Positions 49,676-58,535 of a stretch of 64,000 nucleotides of DNA are shown piece after piece. Every line of letters begins with the position of its first letter. Positions within the stretch are counted from its first letter, which is position 1. Both the position numbers and the translations under genes were made by a program. The notes beneath the pieces are model-generated. The model had not been told where the DNA came from and did not search any database. It saw nothing but the letters and a program-made list of their open reading frames with translations. This DNA is from Chitinophaga sp. HK235 (GTDB lineage: Bacteria > Bacteroidota > Bacteroidia > Chitinophagales > Chitinophagaceae): contig NZ_CP073766.1 of NCBI RefSeq assembly GCF_018255755.1, forward strand, positions 7,190,501-7,254,500. Reading direction: 5' to 3'.

Positions 49676-50164
49676 ATGAAGAATCTGAAAAAAGTAACCG
49701 CAGTTCTTTTGTTGGCGGTATGTAGCGCCTTTTTCTTTAGCTGTAGCAAAGATAAAGATAAAGATCCTGAACCGAAACAACTCACACCAGGTGAAACGCT
49801 TGCCAGCACCCCTTGGGAAACAACAAACGCAAAAAATAACAAAGGTGAAAACGTTGCTTTGAGCGATGCAAACGTATCTAACTTTGTAGGCTTCGCTTAT
49901 TTCAAAGCAGACGGTACATTCACCATGTACAACCTGGACAATTCACCAAAAATGCACGGCGACTGGACAGTTTCTGCTGATGGAAAAACCCGTACTATCG
50001 TTGCGAAAAACGATGCCGGTGCAGTGCTGTTCACCCGTGTGGTTGATATCACGGTCCTGACAAAACAGGAGTTTACCTACCGTATTTACCCTAACAGTAA
50101 CGACAAAACGGTATACTTCGATATTATCCATACACCAACAACCCACGCTGAACCTAAAAAGTAG
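49676..50164 (+). CDS. DUF4822-family lipoprotein
   Basis: 162 residues with lipobox near residue 23 (FFFSCSKD) and a Lys/Asp-rich linker. The globular part (LASTPWETTNAKNNKGENVALSDANVSNFVGFAYFKADGTFTMYN, KMHGDWTVSADGKTRTIV, FTRVVDITVLTKQEFTYRI) is that of DUF4822, a lipocalin-like beta barrel. Role unknown. Predicted to be coregulated with the amidohydrolases, so it could bind the same ligand in the periplasm. Confidence 0.8.
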   Translation: MKNLKKVTAVLLLAVCSAFFFSCSKDKDKDPEPKQLTPGETLASTPWETTNAKNNKGENVALSDANVSNFVGFAYFKADGTFTMYNLDNSPKMHGDWTVSADGKTRTIVAKNDAGAVLFTRVVDITVLTKQEFTYRIYPNSNDKTVYFDIIHTPTTHAEPKK

Positions 50165-50183
50165 CAGGATTACTTTATTATTA

Positions 50184-50228
50184 AGATGGATTGGCCTTGA
50201 GTGTTTTCAAAGCCAATCCATTTTTTTT
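50184..50228 (+). terminator. Terminator of the DUF4822 gene
   Basis: Arms GATGGATTGGC and GCCAATCCAT, partly extended, followed by TTTTTTTT; downstream of the stop. Confidence 0.9.
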
Positions 50229-50279
50229 GCCATAAATTTCCATATTTTAGAAGTTGAACTCCCAACTTAATTTGCTGAT

Positions 50280-51137
50280 ATGAAGATTTATGATGACACA
50301 GACTACATCCCTGTCTTGGGTATCCATGAATTCAGGAAAGGCCAGCTGGCTGGCAGGGAGGAATTCCTCTTCAACGAACTGCATGGTGAACGGCATATCG
50401 ACAGGCCGCATAAGCATGATTTTTTTATCATCAATCTCTTTGAATCAGCAAAAGGGGTTCATAATATCGACTTCCACGACTATCCAATCGGGAATAAACA
50501 AATTCATGTACTGTTCCCCGGACAGGTGCATACCTGGAGTATCAAGCCCAATACAACGGGTTACCAGCTGATGATACAGCAGAATTTTTTCGAGCGTTTC
50601 GCATCATTCTTCCGTTTCTCGTTTTCGAACTATATGAATCATCCGGTGATTCCACTGACCAACGATAATTTCAAATTGCTGAAGTATGAATTTGATGCGA
50701 TCAGAGATGAACTGAACTCGCCCAGCTCAGTGCAGGAGGTCATCAGCGCAAGGGCAGCTGTCATCGCTGCGATTGTGAGTAAGGAAGCAGAACGTGTTTT
50801 TACTGATCTGAAAGTGTTCCAATCCAATCCGAGGCTTGCGAAGTTCAATATGCTGATTGATAAATTTTACAAACAGGAAAAACTGGTTGGATTCTATGCT
50901 TCAAAGCTGCACATCTCTGCAAACTATTTGAATATTCTTTGTAAAAGCCATCTCCATGTATCAGCAACCAGGTTGATACAACAACGTGTCCTGCTGGAAG
51001 CAAAGCGGCTGCTTCAGACAACGGATCTCTCTATAAAGGAAATTGCATTTGAACTCGGCTTTGTTGATCATGCATATTTTTCCAACTTCTTTAAAGCCCA
51101 GGCAGGCATTACTCCAACGCAATTCAGAGAAGGGTAG
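50280..51137 (+). CDS. AraC-family transcriptional regulator
   Basis: 285 residues: N-terminal cupin ligand domain (about 1-130; DRPHKHDFFIINLFES and HVLFPGQVHTWSI give the cupin His) and C-terminal two-HTH domain (about 185-285; YASKLHISANYLNILCKSH, then IKEIAFELGFVDHAYFSNFFKAQAGITPTQFRE, the AraC signature). Likely activator; it lies just after the three promoters that share the 14-bp box and is the best candidate to bind it. Its own upstream region lacks the box but has a small inverted repeat AAGTTG/CAACTT at 50251/50263. Confidence 0.93.
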   Translation: MKIYDDTDYIPVLGIHEFRKGQLAGREEFLFNELHGERHIDRPHKHDFFIINLFESAKGVHNIDFHDYPIGNKQIHVLFPGQVHTWSIKPNTTGYQLMIQQNFFERFASFFRFSFSNYMNHPVIPLTNDNFKLLKYEFDAIRDELNSPSSVQEVISARAAVIAAIVSKEAERVFTDLKVFQSNPRLAKFNMLIDKFYKQEKLVGFYASKLHISANYLNILCKSHLHVSATRLIQQRVLLEAKRLLQTTDLSIKEIAFELGFVDHAYFSNFFKAQAGITPTQFREG

Positions 51138-51196
51138 TACGGAAATGCGATCATTGGTTTTGTGGCTATGATTCGTTCAAGCCATAGTTTCGTCAG

Positions 51197-52357
51197 TTAT
51201 GGTATTTCAAAATGGCTGCTGACTTTGAATGCGGCGACCTTTATATATACATCATGGCCGTTCAATGTACTTTCATTAGACAGGCAGAGATTGAGTTCAC
51301 GAGGTACTGACCGTACAATTGCATAGTCGGTACATATATTGTTTCCATAACGGAATGTATAGTGATTATATACACCACCTGCTGAAAACACGTTTTTGTT
51401 GGCATTATCGGTAAAGGAATAGTTGACCGTTGCCGTAGAACGAAGCATAGGCAGTTCAGAGAGCATATTCAGGCCAAAAGCAAAAAGTGGATTAATATCA
51501 CCAATGTTAGCAGCTGCCGCTTTCGTAAAATTAATCCACTGATCATTGGACTGCTGATCCACTCCTAACCAGAATGTCCAGTACCTGGTATCATTGGGTA
51601 GACTTATAGGGACGATAGTCTTGTTACTGTGATCCAGGTTTGTAGTAGAGTAAACCCTGATCTTTGTATTCATAACCATTGAATAGGTAGTATCTCTTAC
51701 CAGACGAGGGGTCGCACTGAAAAGACGGGGACTCTGACTACCGGGGATTCTTGTGATCCGCAAATGGGCACTGCGGTTAAAGAGATTATTGGCTGTTAAC
51801 CGGAATATATAGATTCCCCTTTTCGAAATCGGGATAGTACGCTTGCAGTCTTTAAAATCACTTTGAGAAAATAATACCTGGTTACTCTTGTAATCAATAA
51901 GAGAAAAATTGAGAGAACCTTTTTTATTGTATAGAGAAAACTCCAATTCTACCTGATCATTTGCATCCAGACAATAAGTAGTATACTCCGGTCGGTTATC
52001 TTCTAACTCTCCTGCCAGGCTTAAATCACGGTCGCAGATTATGATCCTTCTAACAGTATCAGCTCCGGCGTCTGATGATGCTGTTTCATTTTCATCAAAC
52101 CTTACTACCTGGCTTTTACCTTCCACAACAGCAATAGTCTTTGTCCTTGCCTTTCCGTTTGCTGTGACCTGGATAATATGATCTCCTGGAACAAGGGTGT
52201 ATTTTTTAGGATGGTTTAATTCAAGTAATTCTTTTTGTTCACCGTCAATTTCTATACTGCAGGAGTAAGATGCTGAGATTATGACATATCCTACAGATTG
52301 GGCTCTTCCACTAATAGCAATAAAAAACAGAAAAACAAGAAGGTATAGGTGTTTCAT
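51197..52357 (-). CDS. Large secreted protein with PEGA-like N terminus
   Basis: 386 residues from ATG 52357, which opens with a signal peptide (MKHLYLLVFLFFIAISGRAQ). The first 80 mature residues (VIISASYSCSIEIDGEQKELLELNHPKKYTLVPGDHIIQVTANGKART) look like a PEGA-type beta domain; then a galactose-binding-like segment and a C-terminal region with several FxFxLN phrases. No enzyme motif. It is likely surface-exposed or periplasmic. Alone in its transcript; between the AraC gene and tRNA-Leu. Unrecognised as a whole. Confidence 0.55.
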   Translation of the reverse strand: MKHLYLLVFLFFIAISGRAQSVGYVIISASYSCSIEIDGEQKELLELNHPKKYTLVPGDHIIQVTANGKARTKTIAVVEGKSQVVRFDENETASSDAGADTVRRIIICDRDLSLAGELEDNRPEYTTYCLDANDQVELEFSLYNKKGSLNFSLIDYKSNQVLFSQSDFKDCKRTIPISKRGIYIFRLTANNLFNRSAHLRITRIPGSQSPRLFSATPRLVRDTTYSMVMNTKIRVYSTTNLDHSNKTIVPISLPNDTRYWTFWLGVDQQSNDQWINFTKAAAANIGDINPLFAFGLNMLSELPMLRSTATVNYSFTDNANKNVFSAGGVYNHYTFRYGNNICTDYAIVRSVPRELNLCLSNESTLNGHDVYIKVAAFKVSSHFEIP

Positions 52358-52457
52358 GGGATTAGGCTTGTAAAATGCAAGGATAGACATTTCCGGGCAA
52401 AATCAAAAGAGATATATACTACCGGCAGGAGCAGGGATTATCGATACTAGCGTAAAC

Positions 52458-52491
52458 AAAAAAGGCTTGCAAGTTAAACTTACAAGCCTTT
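52458..52491 (-). terminator. Terminator of the second tRNA-Leu
   Basis: AAAGGCTTG (52461-52469) with CAAGCCTTT (52483-52491), preceded on the + strand by an A-rich run; U-tract for the minus transcript. Confidence 0.8.
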
Positions 52492-52493
52492 AG

Positions 52494-52577
52494 TGCCCAG
52501 AACTGGATTCGAACCAGCACACCCTTGCGGGCGCTGCGACCTGAACACAGTGCGTCTACCAATTTCGCCATCTGGGC
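52494..52577 (-). tRNA. tRNA-Leu (anticodon CAG), second copy
   Basis: 84 nt, identical to the tRNA at 2561 except for one base in the variable arm. Same acceptor stem, anticodon loop TTCAGGT, and no encoded CCA. Own promoter and terminator on each side. Confidence 0.97.
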
Positions 52578-52601
52578 CGCTGTCCCTCGTAAAAGGGATT
52601 G

Positions 52602-52632
52602 CAAAGGTAGGCTTTTTTATATATCAGCCAAA
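52602..52632 (-). promoter_or_regulatory. Promoter of the second tRNA-Leu
   Basis: Minus strand TTTG (52632-52629), spacer of 19 bp, TACCTTTG (52609-52602). Perfect copy of the boxes before the first tRNA-Leu. Confidence 0.8.
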
Positions 52633-52694
52633 TTTATTTTAAAAAACAGCAATAAAACAGGAGAAACCCGCTGCTCTATTGCTGTTACGTATGA

Positions 52695-53507
52695 TTATAC
52701 CGCTACGTTAAACTCACGGAGGGTGTCATTCAGACTTGTCTTCAGGTCGGTAGATGGCTTACGCTGACCAATGATCAGTGCGCAGGACACCTGGTATTCG
52801 CCGGCAGGGAATTTTTTGGTGTAAGTACCTGGGATCACCACGCTGCGGGCTGGTACACGGCCTTTGTATTCAATAGGCTCGCTACCGCTCACATCAATGA
52901 TTTTGGTAGACTGTGTCAGCACTACGTTTGCACCCAGTACGGCTTCTTTCTCTACGTGTACACCTTCCACTACGATGCAGCGGGAGCCTACAAAACAGCC
53001 GTCTTCGATGATCACAGGGCTGGCCTGCAGTGGTTCCAGTACGCCGCCGATACCCACGCCACCGCTCAGGTGCACGTTTTTACCGATCTGTGCGCAGGAG
53101 CCTACCGTTGCCCAGGTGTCTACCATCGTACCTTCATCTACATAAGCACCAATGTTAACATAAGAAGGCATCAGGATACAACCTTTGGCAATAAAAGCAC
53201 CATAACGCGCAATCGCATGCGGAACAACACGTACACCCAGATCTTTATAGTTGGTCTTCAGCTTCATCTTATCATAAAACTCGAAAGGAGGAAGCGTCAT
53301 CGTTTCCATCGGTTGGATGGTAAAATACATCAGGATAGCCTGTTTCACCCATTCGTTCACTACCCAGCCATTTTCTGTGGGCATAGCCACTCTCAGTTTC
53401 CCTTTATCTACTGCTTCAATCACTGCTTTAACAGCATCAGCGTACTGCGTTTCCTGTAAAAGGCTGCGATCAGCCCAGGCAGCCAGTATTTGTTGTTGTA
53501 AATCCAT
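52695..53507 (-). CDS. dapD: Tetrahydrodipicolinate N-succinyltransferase
   Basis: 270 residues from ATG 53507 (MDLQQQILAAWADR), the usual start and length; longer forms run into the divergent gene and promoter. Left-handed beta-helix of hexapeptide repeats (from RYGAFIAKGCILMPSYVNIGAYVDEGTMVDTWATVGSCAQIGKNVHLSGGVGIGGVLEP). It makes N-succinyl-2-amino-6-oxopimelate in the lysine/diaminopimelate path. No other dap gene is adjacent. Family and function are secure. Confidence 0.96.
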   Translation of the reverse strand: MDLQQQILAAWADRSLLQETQYADAVKAVIEAVDKGKLRVAMPTENGWVVNEWVKQAILMYFTIQPMETMTLPPFEFYDKMKLKTNYKDLGVRVVPHAIARYGAFIAKGCILMPSYVNIGAYVDEGTMVDTWATVGSCAQIGKNVHLSGGVGIGGVLEPLQASPVIIEDGCFVGSRCIVVEGVHVEKEAVLGANVVLTQSTKIIDVSGSEPIEYKGRVPARSVVIPGTYTKKFPAGEYQVSCALIIGQRKPSTDLKTSLNDTLREFNVAV

Positions 53508-53521
53508 TTGTGCTTTTTTTG

Positions 53522-53553
53522 CAAAAGTAATATCTAATAAATGAAATAGCGAA
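53522..53553 (-). promoter_or_regulatory. Promoter of dapD
   Basis: TTCG (53553-53550), 20-bp spacer, TACTTTTG (53529-53522) on the minus strand; -7 exact, -33 with three of four bases. The ATG is 15 bp past the -7 box. Confidence 0.6.
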
Positions 53554-53592
53554 TTACGAATTTCTTTCGCGGACTTCGTATTTTCGCAACAT

Positions 53593-54720
53593 ATGAAGAT
53601 TGGTTTTGATGCCAAGCGTGCCTTTCAGAATGATACAGGATTAGGAAATTACAGCCGTACCCTTATCTCTTCCCTGGCAGCTGGTTTCCCAGAGCACCAG
53701 TACTACCTGTTTGCTCCTAAAAAAACGGATATGTACAACGCACCGGGCCTTCCGGTGATCTTACCTGAAAAAACCTGGCACCGCTGGTTTAAGTCGGCAT
53801 GGCGCAGCCGCTATGTCGTAAAAGATCTGCAACGTCATGGGATAGACATCTACCATGGTCTCAGCCATGAAATACCTTTTGGTATCCCCGGCAGTGGTGT
53901 GAAGTCTGTCGTTACCATGCACGACCTGATTTTTGAAAGGTATCCTGCACAGTACAACCCGATAGATGTGTTCACCTACCGGCGCAAAGCGCGCTATGCC
54001 TGCGATCAGGCCGATAAGGTGGTAGCCATCAGCGAACAGACACGACAGGACCTGATCACCTGGTATCATACAGATCCGGAAAAAATAGCGGTCGTGTACC
54101 AGAGCTGTGATCCTGCTTTCGCGGTACCTCATACCGAAACAGATATCCAGGCTTTCCGTACCCGCTGTCAGCTACCCGCACAATATTTCCTCTATGTAGG
54201 CTCCGTGATCGAGCGGAAAAACCTGCTGGGTATTGTAACGGCGATGAATACACTGAAGGGATCGGTCGATATACCCCTTGTGATACTGGGCAACGGCAGC
54301 GGCTATAAGAAAAAGGTAAAAGAATACGTGAATGCCAACGGACTCTCTCAGCAGGTAATATGGCTCAATGAGCAGGAGCGCTTGCCCAACAGTGTATTAC
54401 CTTTGCTGTACCAGGGGGCGGAGGCGCTGCTATATCCTTCTCTCTTTGAAGGTTTTGGTATCCCCATCCTGGAAGCACTCTGGAGTGGCACACCGGTCAT
54501 CACTTCCCATGGCTCCTGTTTCGGGGAAACCGGCGGGAATGCTGCTCTGTATGTAGACCCGCTCAGCAGTGCTGATATTGCCGCGGCCATGCGCCGGGTA
54601 CTGGCAGAACCCTCGCTGGTAGAGGATATGCGCCGCAAGGGCTGGGAACATGCCCGCCTGTTTACACCGGAAAAATGTGCAGCGGATATGATGAAGGTGT
54701 ACAACAGTCTGAATAAATAA
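53593..54720 (+). CDS. Glycosyltransferase, GT4 family
   Basis: 375 residues, cytosolic. GT-B fold of family 4: the start MKIGFDAKRAFQNDTGLGNYSRTL, donor-site phrases FLYVGSVIERKNLLGI, and the C-terminal EALLYPSLFEGFGIPILEALWSGTPVITSHGSCFGETGGNAALYVDP, with the E-x7-E pair EGFGIPILE. It transfers a sugar from a nucleotide donor, probably in envelope polysaccharide or glycolipid making; the acceptor is unknown. The next gene starts 10 bp after its stop. Confidence 0.92.
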   Translation: MKIGFDAKRAFQNDTGLGNYSRTLISSLAAGFPEHQYYLFAPKKTDMYNAPGLPVILPEKTWHRWFKSAWRSRYVVKDLQRHGIDIYHGLSHEIPFGIPGSGVKSVVTMHDLIFERYPAQYNPIDVFTYRRKARYACDQADKVVAISEQTRQDLITWYHTDPEKIAVVYQSCDPAFAVPHTETDIQAFRTRCQLPAQYFLYVGSVIERKNLLGIVTAMNTLKGSVDIPLVILGNGSGYKKKVKEYVNANGLSQQVIWLNEQERLPNSVLPLLYQGAEALLYPSLFEGFGIPILEALWSGTPVITSHGSCFGETGGNAALYVDPLSSADIAAAMRRVLAEPSLVEDMRRKGWEHARLFTPEKCAADMMKVYNSLNK

Positions 54721-54730
54721 ATGAATACGG

Positions 54731-55300
54731 ATGGATTTTGAACAGGATATAAATGCCGCTTTGCCCGTACTGCGCAATGGTGGCCTTATTCTCTACCCTA
54801 CAGACACAATCTGGGGAATAGGTTGCGACGCTACCAATGAAGCGGCCGTAAAAAAAATCTTTGACCTGAAACAACGCAGCGAAAGCAAAAGCCTGGTCAT
54901 ACTGCTGCCCGATGTGCGTGATCTGCTGCATTATGTTTCCAATCCCAGACCCGATATCGCTGATGTGATCGCCGGCTTCGACCGGCCTACAACAGTAATA
55001 TACGAAGGTGCCCTGGGCCTGGCCCCCAATGTTATCAGCGAAGACCAGTCTGTGGCTATCCGCATTGTGAAAGACACCTTCTGCCGCCACCTGCTCAAAC
55101 GACTGCGTAAGCCCATGGTGTCTACCTCTGCCAACATCAGCGGACAGCCATCTCCTGGTTCTTTTCAGGATATTTCGCCGGAAATTGTCAACGGAGTGGA
55201 TTATGTGGTAAAGTACCGCCAGGAAGAAGCCGCTTCCGGCGTGGCCTCCAGGATCATCCGCATAGGAAAAGACGGATCAATCGCGATAATCCGGGATTAA
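54731..55300 (+). CDS. tsaC: L-threonylcarbamoyladenylate synthase (TsaC/Sua5/YrdC)
   Basis: 189 residues; the YrdC domain is complete: GGLILYPTDTIWGIGCDATNEAAVKKIFDLKQRSESKSLVILL and RPTTVIYEGALGL, VAIRIVKDTFCRHLLKRLRKPMVSTSANISGQPSP. It makes threonylcarbamoyl-AMP for t6A at position 37 of ANN-decoding tRNAs. Short form without the Sua5 C-terminal domain. Overlapping-style operon with the upstream glycosyltransferase (10 bp) and upstream of cca by 57 bp. Confidence 0.93.
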   Translation: MDFEQDINAALPVLRNGGLILYPTDTIWGIGCDATNEAAVKKIFDLKQRSESKSLVILLPDVRDLLHYVSNPRPDIADVIAGFDRPTTVIYEGALGLAPNVISEDQSVAIRIVKDTFCRHLLKRLRKPMVSTSANISGQPSPGSFQDISPEIVNGVDYVVKYRQEEAASGVASRIIRIGKDGSIAIIRD

Positions 55301-55357
55301 ACCTCATTATTTCTTACATTTGCGCCCTGATTTCAGCGAAAGGAATAAATTTTTAAT

Positions 55358-56794
55358 ATGATCAGCAGCAAGCCATTAGACATTCCCTGCTCCCTGCAGG
55401 AACGGAAAGTGTTAGAGAAGATTGCGCTGGCAGCCCACGACCTGGGTACGCCCGCCTATCTGATCGGAGGCTTCGTACGCGATAAATTACTGGGTAGAAG
55501 AACAAAAGATATGGACATTGTGTGCGTGGGCGATGGTATCGCCCTGGCACATAAAGTGGCCGAGGCCCTCGGTGATAATATTCCGGTCAGCTTCTTTAAA
55601 ACCTATGGCACCGCCCAGGTGAAATGGAATGACCTGGAAATTGAGTTTGTAGGCGCCCGAAAAGAGAGCTATCGCCAGGAGTCCCGCAACCCCGAAGTAA
55701 CAGCCGGTACCCTGAAAGATGACCAGAACCGCCGCGATTTTACAATCAACGCACTGGCCATCAGCCTCAAGGAAGAAAACTACGGCTCCCTCATAGACCC
55801 CTTCCAGGGGCTGGAAGATCTGGACAAAAAAATCATCCGTACCCCCCTGGAACCGGCACAAACATTTAGCGACGATCCGCTGCGCATGATGCGGGCTGTC
55901 CGGTTTGCTTCCCAACTGCAGTTTACTATTACTGACGAGGCCTTCACGGCCATCCGGGAAAATGCAGAACGCATCCGTATCATCTCCCAGGAAAGGATCT
56001 CCGATGAATTCAATAAAATCATGCTGTCCCCCAAACCCTCTGTGGGCCTCGACCTGCTATATAAAGCAGGGTTGCTCAAAATCATTTTCCCCCAGATGGT
56101 GGACATGGTAGGGGTGGAGATGTATGAAGGCAAAGGACATAAAGACAACTTTTATCATACCTTGCAGGTGGTAGACAATATCGCGGTCAATACCCGTGAT
56201 CTCTGGCTCCGCTGGGCTGCCCTCCTGCATGATATCGGCAAACCGGCCACCAAAAAATTTGAACCAGGCCACGGATGGACCTTTCACGGCCACGATGCGG
56301 TAGGCGGAAAAATGGTGACCCGTATCTTTACCCGGTTTAAATTACCCCTGCATGATAAAATGCGGCTGGTAAAAAAACTGGTAGAACTACACCTGCGTCC
56401 GATAAGCCTCACCAAAGAAAATATTACGGACTCGGCTATCCGCAGACTACTGTTCGATGCCGGAGATGATATCGAATCACTCATGATGCTGTGCGAAGCC
56501 GATATCACCTCTAAAAACAGGTCCAAAGTAAAACGCTACCTCGAAAATTTTGAACTGGTCCGCAAAAGACTCAGGGAAGTGGAGGAAAGTGATCGTATCC
56601 GTAACTGGCAGCCCCCCGTCACCGGCGAAATGATCATGGAAATATTCGCATTGAAGCCCGGCCGGATTGTAGGTGACCTGAAAAACGCCATCAGGGAAGC
56701 TATCCTCGATGGTGAAATCCCCAATACCTACGAAGCTGCCTACGCTTTTATGCTCGAAAAAGCAAAAGCCCTGGATCTTACCCCAGTTAAATAA
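55358..56794 (+). CDS. cca: CCA tRNA nucleotidyltransferase with HD domain
   Basis: 478 residues. Class II nucleotidyltransferase head: LIGGFVRDKLLGRRTKDMDIVCVGD (G-G-x-V-R-D and D-x-D), RRDFTINALA, RSF-like DDPLRMMRAVRFASQ; then HD domain with ALLHDIGKPATKKF and HGHDAVGG. It adds or repairs CCA on tRNA 3' ends; both tRNA genes here lack encoded CCA. A related function in poly(A) addition cannot be excluded by sequence. Separate transcript possible. Confidence 0.92.
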   Translation: MISSKPLDIPCSLQERKVLEKIALAAHDLGTPAYLIGGFVRDKLLGRRTKDMDIVCVGDGIALAHKVAEALGDNIPVSFFKTYGTAQVKWNDLEIEFVGARKESYRQESRNPEVTAGTLKDDQNRRDFTINALAISLKEENYGSLIDPFQGLEDLDKKIIRTPLEPAQTFSDDPLRMMRAVRFASQLQFTITDEAFTAIRENAERIRIISQERISDEFNKIMLSPKPSVGLDLLYKAGLLKIIFPQMVDMVGVEMYEGKGHKDNFYHTLQVVDNIAVNTRDLWLRWAALLHDIGKPATKKFEPGHGWTFHGHDAVGGKMVTRIFTRFKLPLHDKMRLVKKLVELHLRPISLTKENITDSAIRRLLFDAGDDIESLMMLCEADITSKNRSKVKRYLENFELVRKRLREVEESDRIRNWQPPVTGEMIMEIFALKPGRIVGDLKNAIREAILDGEIPNTYEAAYAFMLEKAKALDLTPVK

Positions 56795-56902
56795 AATTGG
56801 TATTTTTACGAAACAGGAATTAATAAACGATTAATTAACCATCAGCGCCCTTGACGATGCGTTGAAAATTAATATATTTAACTAACTTATAACCACATTG
56901 TC

Positions 56903-57490
56903 ATGCCGGTTTTGAAATTCAGAGTATACTGGGAAGAAGATGAAAGTGTTTACAGAGACATTTCCATTAAGCCGAATCAGACGTTTTTAGCCTTACATAC
57001 GGCCATTTTACAGGCTTTTGAATTTGATACCAAACATGCAGCTACCTTTTTCCGCAGCAACGACAACTGGCAACGCGGCCGGGAAATTATTCTGCAGGAA
57101 GATAAACAGCCCCGTAAAGTTGAACCGCTGCTCATGTCGGAAACGGCTATCGCTGACGCAGTAAAGGCTCCCAACCAGAAATTTATCTACCTCTATGACT
57201 TCGCCAAAAACTGGTCATTTCTGGTAGAACTGATAGGCGTGTCCAAAGATGAAAACGCCAAACTCACCTATCCCGTTTGTGTACGCAAGGAAGGCCTGGC
57301 CCCCAGCCAGTACGGCACCAAAGGCCTCGTAGGCGACAAACTCGTGGAAATGGAGGAAAAATATGACCTCAATAAAGAAGGTATGGACGAAGAAGGCTTC
57401 GGAGAAGAAGGAGAAGAAAGAGAAGAAAGTGAAGAAGCCAGCGACGGCGGCGATGAATTCGGTGCCAGTGAAGATGAAAACAACTACTAG
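56903..57490 (+). CDS. pRiA4b ORF-3-like protein with acidic tail
   Basis: 195 residues. The first 150 are the plasmid pRiA4b ORF-3-like domain: RVYWEEDESVYRDISIKPNQTFLALHTAILQAFEFDTKHAATFF, KFIYLYDFAKNWSFLVELIGV, and GLAPSQYG-KGLVGD. The tail (about 158-195) is almost all Glu/Asp/Gly/Ser. These proteins are widespread and were first noted in mobile elements, but function is unknown. It sits 6 bp before miaA, so likely cotranscribed, and no transposon ends are seen. Confidence 0.85.
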   Translation: MPVLKFRVYWEEDESVYRDISIKPNQTFLALHTAILQAFEFDTKHAATFFRSNDNWQRGREIILQEDKQPRKVEPLLMSETAIADAVKAPNQKFIYLYDFAKNWSFLVELIGVSKDENAKLTYPVCVRKEGLAPSQYGTKGLVGDKLVEMEEKYDLNKEGMDEEGFGEEGEEREESEEASDGGDEFGASEDENNY

Positions 57491-57496
57491 TATTTT

Positions 57497-58402
57497 TTGA
57501 AGACAGTCATTATCATAGCAGGACCCACCGCTTCCGGCAAAACAGCACTGGCCATAAAACTGGCGCAGCTGTTCGGTACGTCGGTAATATCTGCTGACTC
57601 AAGGCAGTGCTATCGCGAAATCAGCATCGGTACAGCCAAACCTACACCGGAAGAGCTGTCTGCAGTGCCGCATTATTTTATCGATTCCCATTCCATCCGT
57701 GAAGAAGTGAATGCCGGTATCTATGAACAGCTGGCCCTGCAATATGCCACAGAAATCTTCCAAAAAAATGAGGTGGCCATTATGTGTGGGGGCACGGGAC
57801 TGTATATACGTGCTTTCTGCGAAGGTATCGACGATATGCCCGCCATACCGCCCGGTATCCGGGAAATGCTGAACGCCCGCTACGCAGAACACGGCCTCTC
57901 CTGGCTGCAGGAAGAACTCCGCCAACGGGACCCGCAGTTTTATGCCACGGCTGAAACGCAGAATCCCCAACGCCTTATCAGGGCGCTGGAAGTGCTGGAA
58001 GCCACCGGACAGTCTATCACTACTTTCCGCACGGCCGTAAAAGCACAAAGAGACTTCCGTATCCTTAAAATAGGGCTTACACCGCCCAAAGAACAACTCC
58101 ATGAAAATATCCATAAAAGGGTAGATCTCATGATGTCTGCCGGACTGGTGGAGGAAGTAAAAAGTGTATTGCCCTACCGCCAGCACAATGCTCTCCGAAC
58201 AGTAGGCTATCAGGAGATATTCGACTACCTGGATGGCAAACTATCCCTCGAACAGGCCGTAGAGGATATTAAAACACATACCCGCCAGTACGCCAAAAGG
58301 CAGCTCACCTGGTTCAGAAAGGACAAGGAATACCAGTGGTTCGATCCTACAGAAACAATGATAGAGACGATAATTGCTGATATTTATGATAAACAAAGAT
58401 AA
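57497..58402 (+). CDS. miaA: tRNA dimethylallyltransferase
   Basis: 301 residues beginning at TTG 57497 (MKTVIIIAGPTASGKTALA), since the P-loop begins at once and no ATG is near. P-loop GPTASGKT at 9-16, DSRQCYREISIGTAKPT, GGTGLYIRA, and KRQLTWFRKDKE. It makes i6A37 in tRNAs reading UNN codons. Together with tsaC and cca it forms a tRNA-processing group, but each may be transcribed separately. Its stop codon lies inside the strong terminator. Confidence 0.95.
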   Translation: MKTVIIIAGPTASGKTALAIKLAQLFGTSVISADSRQCYREISIGTAKPTPEELSAVPHYFIDSHSIREEVNAGIYEQLALQYATEIFQKNEVAIMCGGTGLYIRAFCEGIDDMPAIPPGIREMLNARYAEHGLSWLQEELRQRDPQFYATAETQNPQRLIRALEVLEATGQSITTFRTAVKAQRDFRILKIGLTPPKEQLHENIHKRVDLMMSAGLVEEVKSVLPYRQHNALRTVGYQEIFDYLDGKLSLEQAVEDIKTHTRQYAKRQLTWFRKDKEYQWFDPTETMIETIIADIYDKQR

Positions 58403-58447
58403 AAGCGAAGAAGCCATTGATGTCACATCAATGGCTTCTTCGCTTTT
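58401..58447. terminator. 22-bp perfect bidirectional terminator after miaA
   Basis: Arms 58401-58422 and 58426-58447 are fully complementary with a 3-nt loop, with A4 and T4 outer ends; serves miaA and, in the other direction, the OMPP1/FadL-like gene. Confidence 0.9.
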
Positions 58448-58535
58448 ATACGAATGTTACAATTCTTCAAAATCTTCACATCAATCTCCGCTCATCATAC
58501 CCATCACAAAAATCAGCATTCATCAGCGGTTACGG

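Noticed and set aside
2561..52577. The two tRNA-Leu genes as ends (att sites) of an integrated 50-kb element
   Set aside because: No integrase, relaxase or phage gene lies inside, the content includes ordinary chromosomal genes, and each tRNA is a full unit with its own promoter and terminator.
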